Positions 30,810 to 43,105 are shown, counted from the stretch's first letter. The stretch is DNA of 47,772 nucleotides from Devosia sp. (GCA_015657675.1 JACDQI010000132.1:1-47772), one strand, 5' to 3'. Notes: generated by a model from the letters alone, not told the origin. Numbers and translations: made by a program.

Positions 30810-31427
30810 TCAGGACTTTTTGAGCAGCGCCAACCAGACGCCGCCCGCCATCAGGATGGCACCGGACACACGGCTCACCAGCCGCACTCGTGCTGCGGTC
30901 AGAAAGTGCCGCGCCTGGCCGGCGAGCACGGCATAGACGCTGTCCGAAAACGCGGCGATGGCCATGACGATCAGCCCGAGCAGCATGATCTGCGGAAAGG
31001 CCGGTCGGCTGAGATTGACGAACTGGGGCAGGAAGGCGCCGAGGAACAGCAGCGACTTGGGGTTGGCGAAGTTCACCACAGCACCCTGCCAGAGATAGCT
31101 CAGGACCGGACGCGGTGTGGCCGCCTGCATGTCGAGGTGGCCCTTGGAGGAGAACATCTTCCAGCCGATCCAGACCAGATAGGCGGCGCCGACCAGCTTG
31201 ATGATGACAAAGGCTTCGGAGACCAGCGCCATTACCGCTTCGAGGCCGAGCGCCACGATGGTGACCATGACGATCATGGCAAACTGCGCGCCGGCGATGG
31301 TGAGGAGCCCTGCCCGCGTCCCCGACGCCAGCGAATTGGCGACGATCATGGTGACCGCCGGCCCCGGCACGACGGAGAACAGCACGCAGGCCAAAAGGTA
31401 AGGCAGGAGGATAGCGGTGTCGATCAC
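30810..31427 (-). CDS. LysE/RhtB family amino-acid exporter
   Basis: The 205-residue integral membrane protein has about six hydrophobic segments. It carries the family N-terminus LLACVLFSVVPGPAVTMIV and the mid motif GAAYLVWIGWKMF, followed by NFANPKSLLFLGAFLPQFV. Members export amino acids or homoserine lactones down the proton gradient. The start is a GTG at 31427 with GGAG upstream. It follows gyrA on the same strand after an 89-base gap with a strong hairpin. The substrate cannot be told. Confidence 0.88.
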   Translation of the reverse strand: MIDTAILLPYLLACVLFSVVPGPAVTMIVANSLASGTRAGLLTIAGAQFAMIVMVTIVALGLEAVMALVSEAFVIIKLVGAAYLVWIGWKMFSSKGHLDMQAATPRPVLSYLWQGAVVNFANPKSLLFLGAFLPQFVNLSRPAFPQIMLLGLIVMAIAAFSDSVYAVLAGQARHFLTAARVRLVSRVSGAILMAGGVWLALLKKS

Positions 31428-31437
31428 GGGAGAACTC

Positions 31438-31465
31438 CAGTCGGCGGGTCCACACCCACCGACTG
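31438..31465 (-). other. Hairpin between gyrA and the LysE gene
   Basis: A 12-pair stem CAGTCGGCGGGT / ACCCACCGACTG with a CCAC loop has one C/A position that becomes a G-U pair in the minus-strand transcript. No T tract follows. It sits directly before the ribosome site of the LysE gene, so it may limit read-through from gyrA or hide that ribosome site. Confidence 0.55.
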
Positions 31466-31516
31466 AGTTTCCATCATTTTAACGGACTCTGAAACCAAAA
31501 TCCGTCATTCTGGCGA

Positions 31517-34288
<2,772 letters not shown>

Positions 34289-34568
34289 GCGAACCTTTTC
34301 CGGGGCTGGCCCTGTTGCGCCGGGCTTACTTGATTCCGAGCCAGCATGCGACTCCTGCGGCCTTAGGCATCACTTAACCCACACGATTCCGGCATTTTTG
34401 GCTCCAGTGAGGGGCCTGCAGCCCGATTTCGGTGGCGGTTTGGCGCGGAAATGGCTGAAAAACCTTGCCTGTTAGCCTTTTCGAGGGACCGAACTGGACG
34501 AGTCACACCCAAGGCCTTAGTAATCCGCGCCTGAAAGCGGGGGCGCTGTCGACGAGGGGACGAGTCTA

Positions 34569-36866
34569 TTGTCGAATGTTAACGTACTGGGCCGGATCTG
34601 GGACTGGGCTTTCGGCCACCGTCGTTCCATCGGCTTCGGGTTGGAAAAGCTGGGGCTCTTCACCCTCAAGTTCCCCAAGATCGTCGCAGCCGCCGTTCTC
34701 CTGATCTCGGTTGTGTGTGCCATGCAGATTCCGCGCGCCAGCGTGGATGGCGATCTGCTGCGGGTGTTCGCGCATTCGGGTGCCGAGTATGAGGCCTATG
34801 ACCACCTGTCCAAGACGTTCGGCACGTTCGAGAACGACATCTATGTTCTTGTCAGTTCTCCGGATCTGACCAATCCCGAGACGATCGAGCAGATCCGCGC
34901 CATGGCGCTCGACCTCTCAAACAACGAATTCATCACCGGCACGATGTCGGCCTTCACGCTGCGCACCCCCGGCCCGGACGGCACTACCCTGCCCGCCGTG
35001 CCCGAGGGCATGATGAGCAATGAAGAGGTGCGCACGGCGCTAACGGCGCTGCAGCAGAACGATCCGATGATGCGCAACCTGATCAACCCGGATCTTTCGG
35101 GCGTTGTCATCATCGCCTTCCCGAACCCGGAAATGACCAAGGGCCAGGGCACCAAGGACATGATCGCCAGCCTGCGCGAGACGGTCGATTTCTGGAAGAC
35201 CGACCAGGTGCAGGCCGAACTCACCGGGCCGCCGATCTGGACGTCGGAAATGCTCAACGCCGCGATCGGCGACCAGGTCAAGTTCACCATTTACGGCTTT
35301 GCCCTCGGCTCGATCATTGCGCTCCTGGCGCTGCGCTCGTTCTGGGGCGCCATAATTGTCGCCGCGACGCCCTTTGTCGCCGTGATGTGGGTGATGGGCG
35401 TGGTGATCGGCGCCTTCGGCTCGTTCAGCTTTTTGACCATCATCGTCACCACCATCGTGCTGGTGATCGCCTTTGCGGAGAGCCTGTTCTTCATCTTCAA
35501 CTGGCTCGCCTACTGGCGTGAGGGCATGGATCCCTACAAGGCAGTCGACGAAACGGTGCGGGTGGTGGGCCCGGCCAGTGCACTGGCCATGCTGACCACG
35601 CTGGTGTCGTTCGCCTCGCTGTCGCTGACGCCTGGGCAGGGCGTGCAGGAATTCTCGATGGCCGGCGGGATGGCCTCGATCACCAACTTCATCTGCCTGA
35701 TGACTTTCCTGCCGCTGCTGCTCAAGCTCGCCGTAAAGCTGGGTTTCAAGGCGCCCAAGCCGAGCTTTGCCATCAGTGCACCGATCAAGCCCGCCTGGTA
35801 CCTGGCCAGCCGCTTCGGCCGTCCAATCGCCATCATGGCCATCGTCGCGACAGTGCTGCTGCTGATCCCCTACTTCCTGATCCAGCCGCGCTTTTCGTTC
35901 GAAGACTTCATGGCCAAGAACTCGACAGCGCTCACTGCCGCCGAGGAAATCGACCAGGGCGTGGGCGGCGTCGCGCCGCTCTACATCAGCGTGCCGCTCA
36001 AGGAAGGCATGGCCGATGTCGGGGACGCCGATTTCGAGACGGTCAAGATCGTCCACGATATCGCCGAAAAGTACCTGGGCAAGAACAAGGTCATCTCGGC
36101 AGCCGCCTTCACGCACTATGCGGACTCCGGCTTTACCCGCGAACAGATCTTCAACGCCGTGGGAGACCTGCGCAAACGCTTCGTCACCGAAGACGGGATG
36201 AAGGCGCTGGTGACGGGCTTTATGCCGACCATCATCGACTCCGAGGAACTGGTCCGTCTCAAGGAGAGTATCGAAGCCGATATCCGGGCGGCGGGCATCC
36301 AGGGCGCAGAAGTCGGCGGTTTCCGCGTCATGACGACCTACGCCACCGATTCGATCGTGCGCGGGCTGCAACTGGATCTGACCATCTCGGTGGTGGTGAA
36401 CCTGTTCCTCATCGGCTGGGCCTTCATGAGCCTGCGGGTGGCCGTGGCAACGGCCATTCCCAACCTCTTCCCCATTCTCGGTACCGAGGCCTGGCTCTGG
36501 GCCAGCGGCGCCGGACTGCAACTGACCACGGTGCTGGCGCTGACTATCGCCTTCGGTATCGCCGTGGACGACACGACGCATTTCCTCTCGCATTATCTCC
36601 ATTCGCGACGCGAAGAGGGCCGATCGCATGCCGATGCGATCAAACATACGTTGGAGCGAATTGGCGGCGCGATCGTTGCTGCTACACTGATCCTGTGCTC
36701 AGGCACCGCAATCGTGATGTTCTCGGAGCTGCCACAGGTTGCCTTGTTTGGAACCCTATTCGTCGTCACTTTAGGCTTTGCTGTGATCGGGGATGTGTTC
36801 ATCCTCCCCGCTCTGCTGTTCGCCGGGGGGCGATTCTTTCATCCGCTTGGAGGCGTAAAGAAATGA
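34569..36866 (+). CDS. RND superfamily transporter (MMPL type)
   Basis: The 765-residue membrane protein has two repeated halves. Each has one membrane helix, a large periplasmic loop and a block of five helices: TM1 about 37-57, TM2-6 about 236-400, TM7 about 415-435, TM8-12 about 605-750. A GIAVDDTTHF motif in the second block (AFGIAVDDTTHFLSHY) is the usual proton-relay region of RND/MMPL proteins. Relatives move lipids, hopanoids or sterol-like molecules. The start is a TTG at 34569 with GAGGGG upstream. The gene overlaps the next one by four bases (ATGA), so the pair is translationally coupled. Substrate unknown. Confidence 0.85.
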   Translation: MSNVNVLGRIWDWAFGHRRSIGFGLEKLGLFTLKFPKIVAAAVLLISVVCAMQIPRASVDGDLLRVFAHSGAEYEAYDHLSKTFGTFENDIYVLVSSPDLTNPETIEQIRAMALDLSNNEFITGTMSAFTLRTPGPDGTTLPAVPEGMMSNEEVRTALTALQQNDPMMRNLINPDLSGVVIIAFPNPEMTKGQGTKDMIASLRETVDFWKTDQVQAELTGPPIWTSEMLNAAIGDQVKFTIYGFALGSIIALLALRSFWGAIIVAATPFVAVMWVMGVVIGAFGSFSFLTIIVTTIVLVIAFAESLFFIFNWLAYWREGMDPYKAVDETVRVVGPASALAMLTTLVSFASLSLTPGQGVQEFSMAGGMASITNFICLMTFLPLLLKLAVKLGFKAPKPSFAISAPIKPAWYLASRFGRPIAIMAIVATVLLLIPYFLIQPRFSFEDFMAKNSTALTAAEEIDQGVGGVAPLYISVPLKEGMADVGDADFETVKIVHDIAEKYLGKNKVISAAAFTHYADSGFTREQIFNAVGDLRKRFVTEDGMKALVTGFMPTIIDSEELVRLKESIEADIRAAGIQGAEVGGFRVMTTYATDSIVRGLQLDLTISVVVNLFLIGWAFMSLRVAVATAIPNLFPILGTEAWLWASGAGLQLTTVLALTIAFGIAVDDTTHFLSHYLHSRREEGRSHADAIKHTLERIGGAIVAATLILCSGTAIVMFSELPQVALFGTLFVVTLGFAVIGDVFILPALLFAGGRFFHPLGGVKK

Positions 36867-37387
36867 AATCTCTCGGACCCCTGTCGCGAACCCTCGCGCT
36901 CGCAGGTCTGTTCTCGGCTGCCCTCTGCTCGGCCCCCGCCATGGCGGCCAAGGCCGATGTCGAGCTGCTGCAGTCGTATATCGGCAACTGGAAAGGCCGC
37001 GGCGAGCTGATCGGGGCCGAAAAAGAGACGGTGGTCTGCCGCCTGTCGCTCAGCCCGGGCAATGCCGACAAGGTCAACTATTCGGGCCGTTGCTCGCTCG
37101 CCGGTACGGCGCTCTCGGTCAATGGCACGCTGGCCTATAACGACAGCGCCAACCGCTTCGAGGCCGTGATGTCGTCCAACGCCACCTTCAATGGCCTGGC
37201 GGTGGGACGGAAATCCGGCAATGGCCTGGTGTTCAATCTCAAGGAACGCGAGAAGGACACCGAGGGCAACGACATGACGATTTCGGCGCAGATCGCCCTC
37301 AACAGCGGCAAGATCAAAGTCGAGTTCAACGTCGTGTTCAACGCTACCGGCGACAGCCTTCGGGCCTCCGTGCCGTTCACGAAATAA
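36863..37387 (+). CDS. Small exported protein coupled to the RND transporter
   Basis: The 174-residue product has a clear signal peptide (1-28, ending APAMAAKA). The mature domain starts DVELLQSYIGNWKGRGEL and has alternating beta-strand patterns (TVVCRLSLSPGN..KVNYSGRCSLAG) and two Cys, giving a lipocalin-like or small barrel impression. No named family was recognised. Its ATG overlaps the transporter's stop, and a terminator follows, so the two form a closed operon. A periplasmic substrate-binding or chaperone role for the transporter's cargo is a guess from this arrangement. Confidence 0.8.
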   Translation: MKSLGPLSRTLALAGLFSAALCSAPAMAAKADVELLQSYIGNWKGRGELIGAEKETVVCRLSLSPGNADKVNYSGRCSLAGTALSVNGTLAYNDSANRFEAVMSSNATFNGLAVGRKSGNGLVFNLKEREKDTEGNDMTISAQIALNSGKIKVEFNVVFNATGDSLRASVPFTK

Positions 37388-37410
37388 TCTGCTAGCCACA
37401 AATGTCTGAA

Positions 37411-37443
37411 ACGGGCGGCCTCGTGCCGCCCGTGGTATTTTTA
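37411..37443 (+). terminator. Terminator of the RND operon
   Basis: Stem ACGGGCGGC / GCCGCCCGT with a CTCGT loop is followed by GGTATTTTTA. It ends the transporter/exported-protein operon and separates it from the GGDEF gene. Confidence 0.85.
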
Positions 37444-37512
37444 CTGCTCCGCGTCGAGGCGATGTTAACCCGATGGCGCTAGATTTGCTCCGATTGCGTT
37501 CGGAGGTCGCGG

Positions 37513-39414
37513 TTGAAGTTCTTTGCAGTCCCGACGATCCTGACGCGCACAGTCGTCTATGTCCTGGGCATCGTCGTCACCTTCATCAGCCTCGAGGCAA
37601 CGCGCGAGTATGCCGCGCATGAGGATACGCTGAAGCGGGCGCAGTTCGACGTCAACAACATGACGATCACGCTGCGCAACCACACCTCGGACGCCATCCA
37701 GATCACCGAGGTCCTGCTCACCTCGATAGCCGAACGGCTGCCGAGCGCATCGAGCCCGCAGGATGCCCTCTCCATCGTCGAAAACCTCAGCCAGGTACAC
37801 GGCGATTCCGCCGTCCAAAGCTCCGATATCGCGATCATCACCAAGGACGGGAGCTGGATCACTGCGCCTTTGCCGGTGGCGGGCGCGCAGACGGACGGAG
37901 CGAGACTTGCGCTGTTTCATCACCACCTCCAAAGCGACGAACTCGAGGTCTACTTCGGACGGCCGCTCAAGCGCACCTCCGACGGAGAGTGGCTGCTGAC
38001 GATCTCGCGACGGGTCAATGCGCTCGACGGCAGCTTCGACGGCGTGGTGGTGGCGACGCTCACGGCGCGCAGCACGGCAAGTTTTTTTCAAAACTTCATC
38101 CGCGCCGCACGTGACCGGGTGACGCTGATCAGCAGCACCGGCAGGATCATCACCGAGGCGCCTTATGATCCCGAGCGCATCGACAGCCGGTTCAGCACAC
38201 CCACCGATACCGCGCCTATAGTGGCGTCAGCAAACGTGACGGCGCGGCGCTATGTGGACGCAGACACCGGGGAGGCGTTCCTCGTCGGTGTCGACAGCGA
38301 TCCTCACCACGGCTTTTCATTGGTCATAGCAGCGGCGGAAAGCGACCTGCTGGGACCGTGGTACACCGGCATGCTGCAACGCGCCGGCGCCAATGTGCTC
38401 TTCGTGCTGCTGGTACTGGTGATGGGCAATGGGCTGCTGCACCAGATTCGCAAGCGGCGCGAAGGCGAACGGCTGCTCACACAGCGCGAGGCGGACTTCC
38501 GGCTGCTGGCCGAAAACGGCACCGACATAGTGGAACGCTACAGCGGCGAGGGCATCCGCATCTATGTGTCGCCGGCGGTAGAACAGATCATCGGCTATTC
38601 GCCGGCCGATCTCCTCGGTTCGCGCGCGCTTGATTCCCTGCCCGAAGACATGCGTCCGCTGGCGCGCGAAGCCGCCCAACGGCTTCGAAGCGGCGAAACC
38701 GCAACCGAGACCCTCACCTACCGCCTGCGCCACAAGCACGGTCACGAGATCTGGCTGGAGAGCTCGTTCCGCGCCGTCGCCGGTCCAGACGGCAGCCTGT
38801 CGGACCTGGTGGTCACGACGCGCGACATCACGGCTCGCAAGCAGCTCGAACTGCGGCTCGAGGCGATAGCGACGCTCGACGGACTGACCGGCCTGCGCAA
38901 TCGCCGCACATTTGACGCGGCGCTGGCTGTCGAAGTGGAGCGCAGCCATCGCACCGGCCGACCGCTGTCGCTGCTGATGATCGATGTCGACCGCTTCAAG
39001 CTCTACAATGATGAGTACGGCCACGTCGCCGGCGACGCCTGCCTGCGGTCCATCGCCTCGGTGATCGCGATGGCGGCGCGCCGGCCGGGTGACATGGCCG
39101 CCCGCTATGGCGGCGAGGAAATGGTGGTGCTGCTGCCCGATGCCAATAGCGCGGCCGCGACCTTCATGGCCGGCGAGCTCTGCCGGCAGTTGCAGGCGCT
39201 GTCGATCCCGCACCTGCACAACGTGCCGTGGCAGGTGGCGACGGCCAGTATCGGCGTCTCGACACTGGAAAGCCGTCCCGGCGACCCCCGCCACGACGGG
39301 CAGTGGCTGATGAGCACGGCCGACATGGCGCTCTACCAAGCCAAGCACGAAGGCCGAAACCGCGCCAAGGTGGCTCCGCCACCGATACCGAGCTTTGAGC
39401 GGGAAGCGGGCTGA
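37513..39414 (+). CDS. Membrane sensor diguanylate cyclase (CACHE-like, PAS, GGDEF)
   Basis: The enzyme makes c-di-GMP from two GTP. Order: TM1 (about 8-28), a periplasmic CACHE-like sensor domain (about 30-290), TM2 (about 293-312), PAS (about 325-450), GGDEF (about 455-620). The active-site motif is GGEEM (533-537), within the tolerated GG(D/E)EF range but ending in Met. The product-inhibition I-site RxxD is intact (RPGD, 524-527), five residues before it. The start is a TTG at 37513 with GGAGGT six bases upstream. No EAL domain is present. It could raise the c-di-GMP that controls adhesin release by a LapG system, but no direct link is visible. Confidence 0.9.
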   Translation: MKFFAVPTILTRTVVYVLGIVVTFISLEATREYAAHEDTLKRAQFDVNNMTITLRNHTSDAIQITEVLLTSIAERLPSASSPQDALSIVENLSQVHGDSAVQSSDIAIITKDGSWITAPLPVAGAQTDGARLALFHHHLQSDELEVYFGRPLKRTSDGEWLLTISRRVNALDGSFDGVVVATLTARSTASFFQNFIRAARDRVTLISSTGRIITEAPYDPERIDSRFSTPTDTAPIVASANVTARRYVDADTGEAFLVGVDSDPHHGFSLVIAAAESDLLGPWYTGMLQRAGANVLFVLLVLVMGNGLLHQIRKRREGERLLTQREADFRLLAENGTDIVERYSGEGIRIYVSPAVEQIIGYSPADLLGSRALDSLPEDMRPLAREAAQRLRSGETATETLTYRLRHKHGHEIWLESSFRAVAGPDGSLSDLVVTTRDITARKQLELRLEAIATLDGLTGLRNRRTFDAALAVEVERSHRTGRPLSLLMIDVDRFKLYNDEYGHVAGDACLRSIASVIAMAARRPGDMAARYGGEEMVVLLPDANSAAATFMAGELCRQLQALSIPHLHNVPWQVATASIGVSTLESRPGDPRHDGQWLMSTADMALYQAKHEGRNRAKVAPPPIPSFEREAG

Positions 39415-39441
39415 ACCACGGCAGTGTGATTCCACCCGCAT

Positions 39442-39460
39442 GCTGACATTTCCTGTCAGC
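39442..39460 (+). terminator. Weak hairpin after the GGDEF gene
   Basis: Stem GCTGACA / TGTCAGC with a TTTCC loop, followed by GGTCTTCCCC. The T tract is poor, so termination is only possible, not sure. Confidence 0.4.
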
Positions 39461-39501
39461 GGTCTTCCCCAAAACTTGGAGAGTTGGCGGGGGAATTTCG
39501 C

Positions 39502-40146
39502 ATGGACTACGGCCAGGCGCTGGGAATCTACACCCTTCTGTTGTTCGGCATCATCGTTGTGCCGGGGATGGACATGTTCTTCGTCATCGCCAATGCGCTG
39601 ACGGCTGGTCGTCGAGCGGGCCTCGCCGCGGTCGGCGGGATCATGGTGGGCGGGGTAATCCATACGCTTTTCGGCGCGCTGGCGGTCGGTGTCTTGACCA
39701 AGCTGCCGCCAATGATCGTTCAGGGCATGATATTGGTCGGCGCCGCCTACATGGCGTTCATCGGCTACAGCCTTCTGGCCAGTACGATCCGCGTTGAAGG
39801 CGTCGGCCTTGCGGCGCGGCGTAGCCAAGGCGCTATCTTCTGGCAGGGCACCATCACCTGCCTGCTCAATCCGAAGGCCTATCTATTTGTGCTGGCCGTC
39901 TATCCGCAATATATGCGACCGGCCTTTGGCCCGATCTGGTCGCAAGCTCTGGTCCTGGGCAGCCTCACCGTGGCGATGCAGGCGCTGATCTATGGCAGCA
40001 TGGCGCTGGGAGCAGGCCGCGCCCGCGATAGCCTCACTGGGCATCCGCAGGTGACGATCTGGATCGGGCGCACAGCGGGGCTGCTGTTCGTCGTCGCCGC
40101 GCTGTTCACCGCGCTACATGGCATGAGCCTGCAGGAGAACGCCTGA
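39502..40146 (+). CDS. LysE family transporter
   Basis: The 214-residue membrane protein has five to six helices and LysE/RhtB-type motifs: VVPGMDMFFVIANALTAGRR near the N-terminus and GAAYMAFIGYSLL, then CLLNPKAYLFVLAVYPQYM. The ATG at 39502 with GGGGGAA upstream is chosen; the frame is open to 39484 without a good start. It is more distant from the copy at 30810 than paralogues usually are, so the two probably have different substrates. It ends 17 bases from the convergent 2H gene. Confidence 0.87.
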   Translation: MDYGQALGIYTLLLFGIIVVPGMDMFFVIANALTAGRRAGLAAVGGIMVGGVIHTLFGALAVGVLTKLPPMIVQGMILVGAAYMAFIGYSLLASTIRVEGVGLAARRSQGAIFWQGTITCLLNPKAYLFVLAVYPQYMRPAFGPIWSQALVLGSLTVAMQALIYGSMALGAGRARDSLTGHPQVTIWIGRTAGLLFVVAALFTALHGMSLQENA

Positions 40147-40163
40147 AGGTTGGCCCAATCCAG

Positions 40164-40689
40164 CTACCCGAGCCGGACCGCTAAAACGACCTCGACCGGC
40201 AGGAAGCGCACCACGTCAGCGACATCGAAGCTGACGTCGAACGGGGCGATCTGCCGCTGCGTGAAGACAAGCGCCTCGTCTCGGCGCTGTGTGGGGATAG
40301 CCGTGCCGAGGCTACAGTGCGGTACCCATATCCCCGGCCGGTAGTAGGGTCGGCAAAGGCCCGGATCGAGGATCGCATGCAATGCCGCGTGAACCTGCAT
40401 CAGCCGATCGCTGGCTTCGGGCGCCGCCCAGAGGACGAGCGGGTCATTTTCGAACCAGCGGATCGCCGAGAACCGCAGCTGAAAAGCGGGTTCGGCTGAA
40501 AACACGGATGTCAGAGCCGCCGCTGCCTCGGCCTCATCAAACTGATCGTAGATGGCCAGGGTCAGGTGCGGGGGGGTAGTTGAGGCCGGCCAGACTGGGA
40601 CTTTGCTCCAATCGGCCCACCTCGTCCCAGAGCGCGCGGATCGGCCGCGCGCTCGCATTGTCGGCATTGATGTTGATGGCGACGGGCAT
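40164..40689 (-). CDS. 2H phosphoesterase / 2'-5' RNA ligase family protein (one-base frameshift at 40570-40576)
   Basis: 2H enzymes hydrolyse cyclic or 2'-5' phosphoesters. The ATG at 40689 opens MPVAININADN...IRALWDEVGRLEQSPSLAGLNYPP, then the frame is lost in a G7 run. With six G it continues as PHLTLAIYDQFDEAEAAAAL to 40164. The two catalytic motifs are HLT (PPHLTLAI) and HCS (WVPHCSLG). The total is about 174 residues, normal for the family. The run length makes an insertion error likely. It lies 30 bases downstream of ssb on the same strand and may be co-transcribed with it. Confidence 0.82.
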
Positions 40690-40719
40690 GGGCCGTCCCG
40701 ATCAGGCCGGCATTGCCGA

Positions 40720-41235
40720 TCAGAACGGGATGTCGTCGTCCATGCCGCCCGACTCGAAGGCCGGAGCGTTGGCCGAGGGACGACGTCCGCCGCCGCCACC
40801 GCCTTCGTTGCGGGCGGCCGGCGGGCTGGAGAAGCCGCCGCTGCGATCGCCATAGCCTCCGCCGGCGCTGTCGCCCTCGCCACCGCGACCATCGAGCATG
40901 GTCAGGTTGGAGTTGAAGCCCTGCAGCACCACCTCGGTGGAATACTTGTCCTGGCCGGACTGGTCCTGCCACTTGCGGGTCTGCAGCTGGCCTTCGATGT
41001 AAACCTTCGAGCCCTTGTGCAGATACTGCTCCGCGACCTTGGCCAGCCCTTCCGAGAAGATCACCACGCGGTGCCACTCGGTGCGCTCCTTGCGCTCGCC
41101 GGTGTTGCGGTCGCGCCAGCTCTCCGACGTCGCGACGCTCAGGTTCACCACCTTGCCGCCCGACGGCAGGTTGCGCACCTCGGGCTCATTGCCCAGGTTC
41201 CCCACCAGAATGACCTTGTTCACGCTGCCAGCCAT
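40720..41235 (-). CDS. ssb: Single-stranded DNA-binding protein
   Basis: SSB coats single-stranded DNA during replication and repair. The 171-residue protein has an N-terminal OB fold ([20 protein letters not shown] to about 110), a Gly/Ser-rich linker and the conserved acidic tip DDDIPF that recruits partner proteins. The ATG at 41235 gives the canonical start. A LexA box lies 138 bases upstream, so it is likely SOS-induced. Confidence 0.97.
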   Translation of the reverse strand: MAGSVNKVILVGNLGNEPEVRNLPSGGKVVNLSVATSESWRDRNTGERKERTEWHRVVIFSEGLAKVAEQYLHKGSKVYIEGQLQTRKWQDQSGQDKYSTEVVLQGFNSNLTMLDGRGGEGDSAGGGYGDRSGGFSSPPAARNEGGGGGGRRPSANAPAFESGGMDDDIPF

Positions 41236-41372
41236 GGCACTTTCCTTTTCACTTTCCCGGAGGCGCAGCCGGTTCCGACCGATCGTGCGCGTCCTACCGC
41301 ACTGAGGCGCGCATCTTATCGCCTCCATCCCGCCGCTGCCGCGACAAAGCGCGGCGAGCCCACAGGACATTT

Positions 41373-41387
41373 GTTCTTCTTATGTTC
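41373..41387 (-). promoter_or_regulatory. LexA box upstream of ssb
   Basis: GTTCTTCTTATGTTC is an exact GTTC-N7-GTTC, 138 bases upstream of the ssb start and 42 bases past the end of the Gly-rich gene. Its position fits control of an ssb promoter. Confidence 0.82.
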
Positions 41388-41429
41388 TCTATGACGACGT
41401 GTCAATTCAACGTGTAATTCATGCCTTTT

Positions 41430-42800
41430 TCAAGCAACGGCGATCGTGCAAGTGGCGATGAGCTTTCCGCCAGGATCCGACACCTTCACCTTCAAACCGC
41501 CCGCTACAGGTTTCTCTTCGATGACCCAACCGGGCGCGGCCAATTCGAACTCTGCGCCAGCATACCAGCCCAAGATGAACGGCCTTTCGTCGCGAGGCGC
41601 AAAATTGAGCTGTATCCGGCCGTCGTCCTGAAGGACTGACGTGACTCGCCCCCGGCAATGAGATCGAACGGCAGCCTTTATCCTGGAGGGTACGGCCTGG
41701 AACGTCGAGCCAGGTTCGCCGGAACTGCTGATAGTGATTGTCGGGCCGCCCGCGACTTCAACGACAATAGGGCCGCCACCTGGGTTCTGCGCCTGCAGTA
41801 CGGAGATCAGGTTGCGAAGCGACGAGAAGCCGCTAAAGGCAAAGCTATTGCCTGCGACAACGACGGTGCCGTTGGTGTTGCCGCCCACAGCCGCGATCGA
41901 GGCTGTGGCGGCATCGAGCTCGGCTTGGGTGGCGACGTGCATGGCAAATTCGAGCTGGCCATGCGTGTTGTTGTAATTTCTGATCGTGCCGCCGACTTTG
42001 GCGCCATCGTCGAGTATAACCAGGACAGAACCGGGAAGCCCGCCGGCGTTGTGAGCCAAGACATCGTTGGCTACTTCGCCGCGAACGGCAATCCTGACAT
42101 CGCCGCCCTGCCCCGCCTGACCATTTCCCAGGCCAAATCCGCCCGCTGACTGCACGTACAGCGAGCCGGCCGTGCCTGAGAAGTCCAGGGTTGCATCCCC
42201 CGCCTCGCCTGCGGTCCCGCCAGTCGCATTTTGCCCCTGTAGCGCCCCCCCATTCGTGACAACGGTGATTGTGCCAAAGTTCCCATCGGCGGTCACTGTC
42301 ACCGGTCCGGAATCAGCACCATTTCCCCTTAGGCCGGTGTTACTGCCGCCACCGTCGCCACCCGATGACCCGACTAAGACGCTCCCTGCCTGGCCGGTTA
42401 GGTTGGCAACTATTGATGGCTGGCTGTCACCCCCGTCGCCACCCTTGCCTGCACCCGTGGAAGTTCCCCCGACGCCGCCACGGCTACTATAGCTAAAGAC
42501 ACCACCCGGAATGGCGAGGTCGACGTCGATCACAACGTTACCCGTCGTATCGCCGCCATCGCCCGCGTCACCAGTTCCACCGGTTCCGCCCATCCCCGGC
42601 CGCATGTGGTACTGCGTGTCGCTACTCACAGTGCCTGCAATGGGCGAGAGGGCTACCACATCGTCGCCGTCCTGCGAGGTTCCCGCTGCCCCCGCGCCCC
42701 CCTCACAGTACGTGTTGACTCCATCTGTATTGGTGCAGGCAGCGTTCGCAACACCACACAACACAATCCACGCCAATAGAACACCAATACCTGAACGCAT
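41430..42800 (-). CDS. Secreted glycine-rich protein of unknown function
   Basis: The 456-residue product has a signal peptide (1-20, ending GVANA) and starts ACTNTDGVNTYCEGG, a Cys-paired opening seen in autotransporter passenger-like proteins. Residues about 30-260 are rich in Gly-Gly-Asp/Thr/Ala runs (GGTGGTGDAGDGGD, GKGGDGGD), alternating with short beta strands, like a beta-helix or Gly-rich fibre. The last 90 residues form a different, Gly-poor domain with two Cys. There is no C-terminal outer-membrane barrel and no RTX motif. Codon use is less biased than in the housekeeping neighbours, which suggests recent gain or low expression. It separates ssb from uvrA, each with its own LexA box. 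Confidence 0.72.
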   Translation of the reverse strand: MRSGIGVLLAWIVLCGVANAACTNTDGVNTYCEGGAGAAGTSQDGDDVVALSPIAGTVSSDTQYHMRPGMGGTGGTGDAGDGGDTTGNVVIDVDLAIPGGVFSYSSRGGVGGTSTGAGKGGDGGDSQPSIVANLTGQAGSVLVGSSGGDGGGSNTGLRGNGADSGPVTVTADGNFGTITVVTNGGALQGQNATGGTAGEAGDATLDFSGTAGSLYVQSAGGFGLGNGQAGQGGDVRIAVRGEVANDVLAHNAGGLPGSVLVILDDGAKVGGTIRNYNNTHGQLEFAMHVATQAELDAATASIAAVGGNTNGTVVVAGNSFAFSGFSSLRNLISVLQAQNPGGGPIVVEVAGGPTITISSSGEPGSTFQAVPSRIKAAVRSHCRGRVTSVLQDDGRIQLNFAPRDERPFILGWYAGAEFELAAPGWVIEEKPVAGGLKVKVSDPGGKLIATCTIAVA

Positions 42801-42911
42801 GATACTTACCTACACACAGGAACTTTGAATATAGTCGGCATTTTAACCACTCGTAAAGCATAAAGATCGACGTCGGCCCCCTGCTCCGACCGACTTGACC
42901 GAATCTCCGCC

Positions 42912-42926
42912 GTTCTGCTTATGTTC
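42912..42926 (+). promoter_or_regulatory. LexA box upstream of uvrA
   Basis: GTTCTGCTTATGTTC is an exact GTTC-N7-GTTC, 180 bases before the uvrA start. The whole gap 42801-43105 is otherwise without a gene; it must hold the promoters of uvrA and of the divergent Gly-rich gene. Confidence 0.85.
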
Positions 42927-43105
42927 CAATCAACTCGCTGAGGCGACCGATCTGCTCTGGTGACAAGGCCGGACTGCGCGTGCTTAGCTTGCGCGACGGC
43001 CCTGCAATCACCACTTTTGCGGTGCGGACCATCCCTTCTGCGAACCCCTGACAAGACTTGGCACATGGCTGGCGTAAGGCTGGCGCGCCAATCGATGGAA
43101 CTCCT

